DNA of 28,198 nucleotides. Source: MKRK01 sp001896915 (GTDB taxonomy: Bacteria > Bacillota > Clostridia > Oscillospirales > Acutalibacteraceae). How positions within the stretch are numbered: position 1 is the first letter of the stretch; every line of letters starts with the position of its first letter. The notes beneath the pieces are model-generated. The model saw only the letters and a list, made by a program, of their open reading frames with translations. It made no database searches and was not told the origin of the DNA. Both the position numbers and the translations under genes were made by a program. Positions 26,054 through 28,198 of the stretch are shown piece after piece. The stretch lies in contig CALJJF010000299.1 in assembly GCA_937973935.1 (NCBI GenBank), positions 1-28,198 on the forward strand. Reading direction: 5' to 3'.

Positions 26054-28009
26054 ATGGATACGTTTAAATTACATTCACAATACAAGCCGGCGGGCGGACA
26101 GCCCGAAGCGATTCAATCGCTTACCGACGGCTTGAATACGGGAATAAAGGAACAAACTCTGCTGGGCGTCACAGGCTCCGGTAAAACATTTACGATGGCC
26201 AATGTGATTGCCAATGTCAATCGTCCCACCCTTGTCTTGGCTCACAACAAAACACTGGCGGCCCAGCTTTGCAGTGAGTTCAAAGAATTTTTCCCCGAAA
26301 ACGCTGTGGAATATTTTGTTTCTTATTATGATTATTATCAGCCGGAAGCTTATATCGTCGGTTCGGATACTTATATTGAAAAAGATTCCAAGATCAACGA
26401 AGAGATCGACAAGCTGCGCCACTCCGCCACCTCGGCACTGTCAGAGCGGCGGGATGTTATCATCGTTTCCTCAGTTTCCTGTATCTATGGCTTGGGTGAT
26501 CCGGAGGATTACGGCACCATGATCATCTCCCTTCGTCCGGGTATGACGAAGAAACGGGACGACCTGCTGCACAAGCTGGTGGACCTGCAGTATGAGCGGA
26601 ACGATATTAACTTTATCCGCAATAAGTTTCGTGTCCGGGGTGATGTGGTGGAGATTTTTCCTGCCTATTCGGGCGACAATGCCATACGGGTCGAATTTTT
26701 CGGCGATGAAGTGGAACGCATCAGCGAGATCAATGTTTTAACAGGTGAGCTGATTAGTTTCTTAGAGCACGTGGCCATTTATCCCGCCAGCCATTACATC
26801 GTGCCACGGGAAAAGATGAAAGCTGCGCTGGAGGCCATTGAAGAAGAAATGCGTGAGCGGGTGAAATACTTCACCGAAAACGGGCAGCTCATAGAAGCCC
26901 AGAGAATCAGGCAGCGGACGGAATATGACCTTGAAATGCTGGAGGAAATCGGCTTTTGTCAGGGCATCGAAAACTACAGCCGTGTGATTTCCGGAAGAGA
27001 ACCGGGCAGTGCACCCTTTACCTTACTGGATTATTTCCCGAAGGATTTTTTGCTCATTGTGGACGAATCCCATGTAACCCTGCCCCAGGTCAGGGGAATG
27101 TACGGCGGTGACCGATCCCGAAAAACAAACCTCATTGAATACGGATTCCGCCTTCCCTCTGCTTACGACAACCGCCCTTTGAACTTTGACGAGTTTTATG
27201 AAAGAATCGGACAAGCGGTATATGTCAGCGCGACGCCCGCGGATTTTGAACGGAAAAACAGCGGTAATATAGTGGAGCAGGTCATCCGTCCGACGGGGTT
27301 GCTTGACCCTGAAATCATTGTGAAGCCCACCGCCGGTCAGATTGAAGATCTTGTGGGCGAAATCAATGAACGGGCTGGCAGGAACGAGCGTGTGTTGATT
27401 ACTACATTAACCAAAAAAATGGCGGAGGATCTGACGGAGTATTTTGAGAATCTGGGGATCAAGGTGCGCTACATGCATTATGAAGTCGACACCATAGAAC
27501 GGATTGAGATTTTGCGGGATTTGCGTCTGGGTGAGTTTGATGTTTTAATCGGCATCAACCTGCTTCGGGAAGGTCTTGATTTGCCGGAGGTATCGTTGGT
27601 TGCCATACTGGATGCAGACAAAGAAGGATTCTTGCGTTCCGAAACCTCCCTCATTCAGACCATAGGCAGAGCCGCCAGAAACGCAGGCGGTCAGGTGATT
27701 ATGTACGCCGACAGCGTTACTCCTTCCATGGAGCGTGCCATCGGGGAAACCACGCGGCGTCGGAGTATTCAGCAGCAGTTTAACACCGATAACGGCATTG
27801 TCCCCAAAACCATCATCAAGGATGTCAGGGAGATTCTCGAGATTTCCAAACGGGTGGAGCCGGATGCCGACGGCAAAAAGATGACCAAACGGGAAAAAGA
27901 CCAGCTCATCGAACAGTTGACCAAAGAAATGAAAAACGCCTCCAAGCTCTTAGAATTCGAGCATGCCGCCTATCTGCGAGACCGGATTAAAAAGCTGAGA
28001 GGTTTGTAA
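26054..28009 (+). CDS. uvrB: Excinuclease ABC subunit B
   Basis: 651 residues, normal length. UvrB receives damaged DNA from UvrA, checks the lesion and recruits UvrC. Walker A GVTGSGKT (38-45), the damage-probing beta-hairpin with its tyrosines (SYYDYYQPEAY, 91-101), the VDESH box of motif II, motif VI QTIGRAARN, and the C-terminal UVR domain (KLLEFEHAAYLRDRIKKL) for UvrC contact are all present. The GGGTGAAGC upstream is a weak ribosome binding site and coupling to radC is likely. uvrA follows 116 bases later. Confidence 0.98.
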   Translation: MDTFKLHSQYKPAGGQPEAIQSLTDGLNTGIKEQTLLGVTGSGKTFTMANVIANVNRPTLVLAHNKTLAAQLCSEFKEFFPENAVEYFVSYYDYYQPEAYIVGSDTYIEKDSKINEEIDKLRHSATSALSERRDVIIVSSVSCIYGLGDPEDYGTMIISLRPGMTKKRDDLLHKLVDLQYERNDINFIRNKFRVRGDVVEIFPAYSGDNAIRVEFFGDEVERISEINVLTGELISFLEHVAIYPASHYIVPREKMKAALEAIEEEMRERVKYFTENGQLIEAQRIRQRTEYDLEMLEEIGFCQGIENYSRVISGREPGSAPFTLLDYFPKDFLLIVDESHVTLPQVRGMYGGDRSRKTNLIEYGFRLPSAYDNRPLNFDEFYERIGQAVYVSATPADFERKNSGNIVEQVIRPTGLLDPEIIVKPTAGQIEDLVGEINERAGRNERVLITTLTKKMAEDLTEYFENLGIKVRYMHYEVDTIERIEILRDLRLGEFDVLIGINLLREGLDLPEVSLVAILDADKEGFLRSETSLIQTIGRAARNAGGQVIMYADSVTPSMERAIGETTRRRSIQQQFNTDNGIVPKTIIKDVREILEISKRVEPDADGKKMTKREKDQLIEQLTKEMKNASKLLEFEHAAYLRDRIKKLRGL

Positions 28010-28125
28010 TACAGAATCAGACGTTTTGTAATTTGCATCCTCGTTGTTGCTGTTTGTTTCTTTTTCATAATTCATATTCATTCCAGGGCGATACAATCAT
28101 TCTGCATTCTGCAAGGGGTATTACA

Positions 28126-28198
28126 GTGGATAAAATTATCATCAAAGGCGCAAGAGAGAATAATTTAAAAAATATAGATTTGGAGATTCCGCGGGATA
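28126..28198 (+). CDS. uvrA: Excinuclease ABC subunit A (5' end only)
   Basis: The last 73 bases encode (M)DKIIIKGARENNLKNIDL and a few more residues, which is the N-terminus of UvrA (KGARENNLKNI is diagnostic). The start is GTG at 28126, eight bases after AAGGGG. The rest lies outside the window. The 116-base gap after uvrB has no terminator, so uvrB and uvrA are probably one transcript. Confidence 0.9.
   Translation, partial: MDKIIIKGARENNLKNIDLEIPRD

Overview
The window looks like a chromosome segment of an anaerobic member of the Clostridia, probably near Oscillospirales/Ruminococcaceae. The evidence is Firmicutes-type rpoBC and str-operon proteins, near-perfect AAGGAGG ribosome binding sites, TTGACA/TATAAT promoters, a Spo0A-like regulator, a type I dockerin on a secreted esterase, and a corrinoid protein. 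This placement is inference from protein character; no database search was run. No rRNA, tRNA, CRISPR array, transposase or prophage gene was seen.

Layout. (1) 1-11201: housekeeping block: 3' part of rpoB, rpoC, a promoter, then rpsL-rpsG-fusA and tuf (with its own promoter), closed by a clear terminator. The S10 ribosomal operon does not follow. (2) 11202-15690: accessory genes on the + strand: a tandem GNAT acetyltransferase behind a roughly 340-nt structured leader that ends in an attenuator, a lipoprotein, an AraC-type regulator with a GyrI-like effector domain, and an orphan corrinoid-binding protein behind a long upstream region partly resembling a cobalamin riboswitch. (3) 15718-18966: xylan-related pair: a secreted dockerin-bearing SGNH/CE2-like esterase (-) and an intracellular GH39 beta-xylosidase (+), divergent around a palindromic operator candidate. 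(4) 18960-21500: FAD/Rieske oxidoreductase and BspA-type LRR lipoprotein, both on the - strand. (5) 21500-23560: AT-rich stretch with a candidate small RNA unit, a divergent Spo0A-like response regulator and a YpsA/SLOG-family protein, each with its own promoter or terminator. (6) 23575-28198: an RluA-family pseudouridine synthase (-) divergent from a + strand run of pyrE, radC, uvrB and the start of uvrA (pyrimidine salvage/synthesis plus nucleotide excision repair).

The best candidates for undescribed biology are RNA-level: the GNAT leader at 11305-11644, in which an alternative helix would sequester the 5' arm of the terminator, and the structured - strand transcript at about 21525-21707. 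The Spo0A-like protein, whose DNA-recognition helix has lost residues normally conserved in Spo0A, is the most interesting protein-level observation. All structures and promoters were identified by eye; no folding or homology search was possible.
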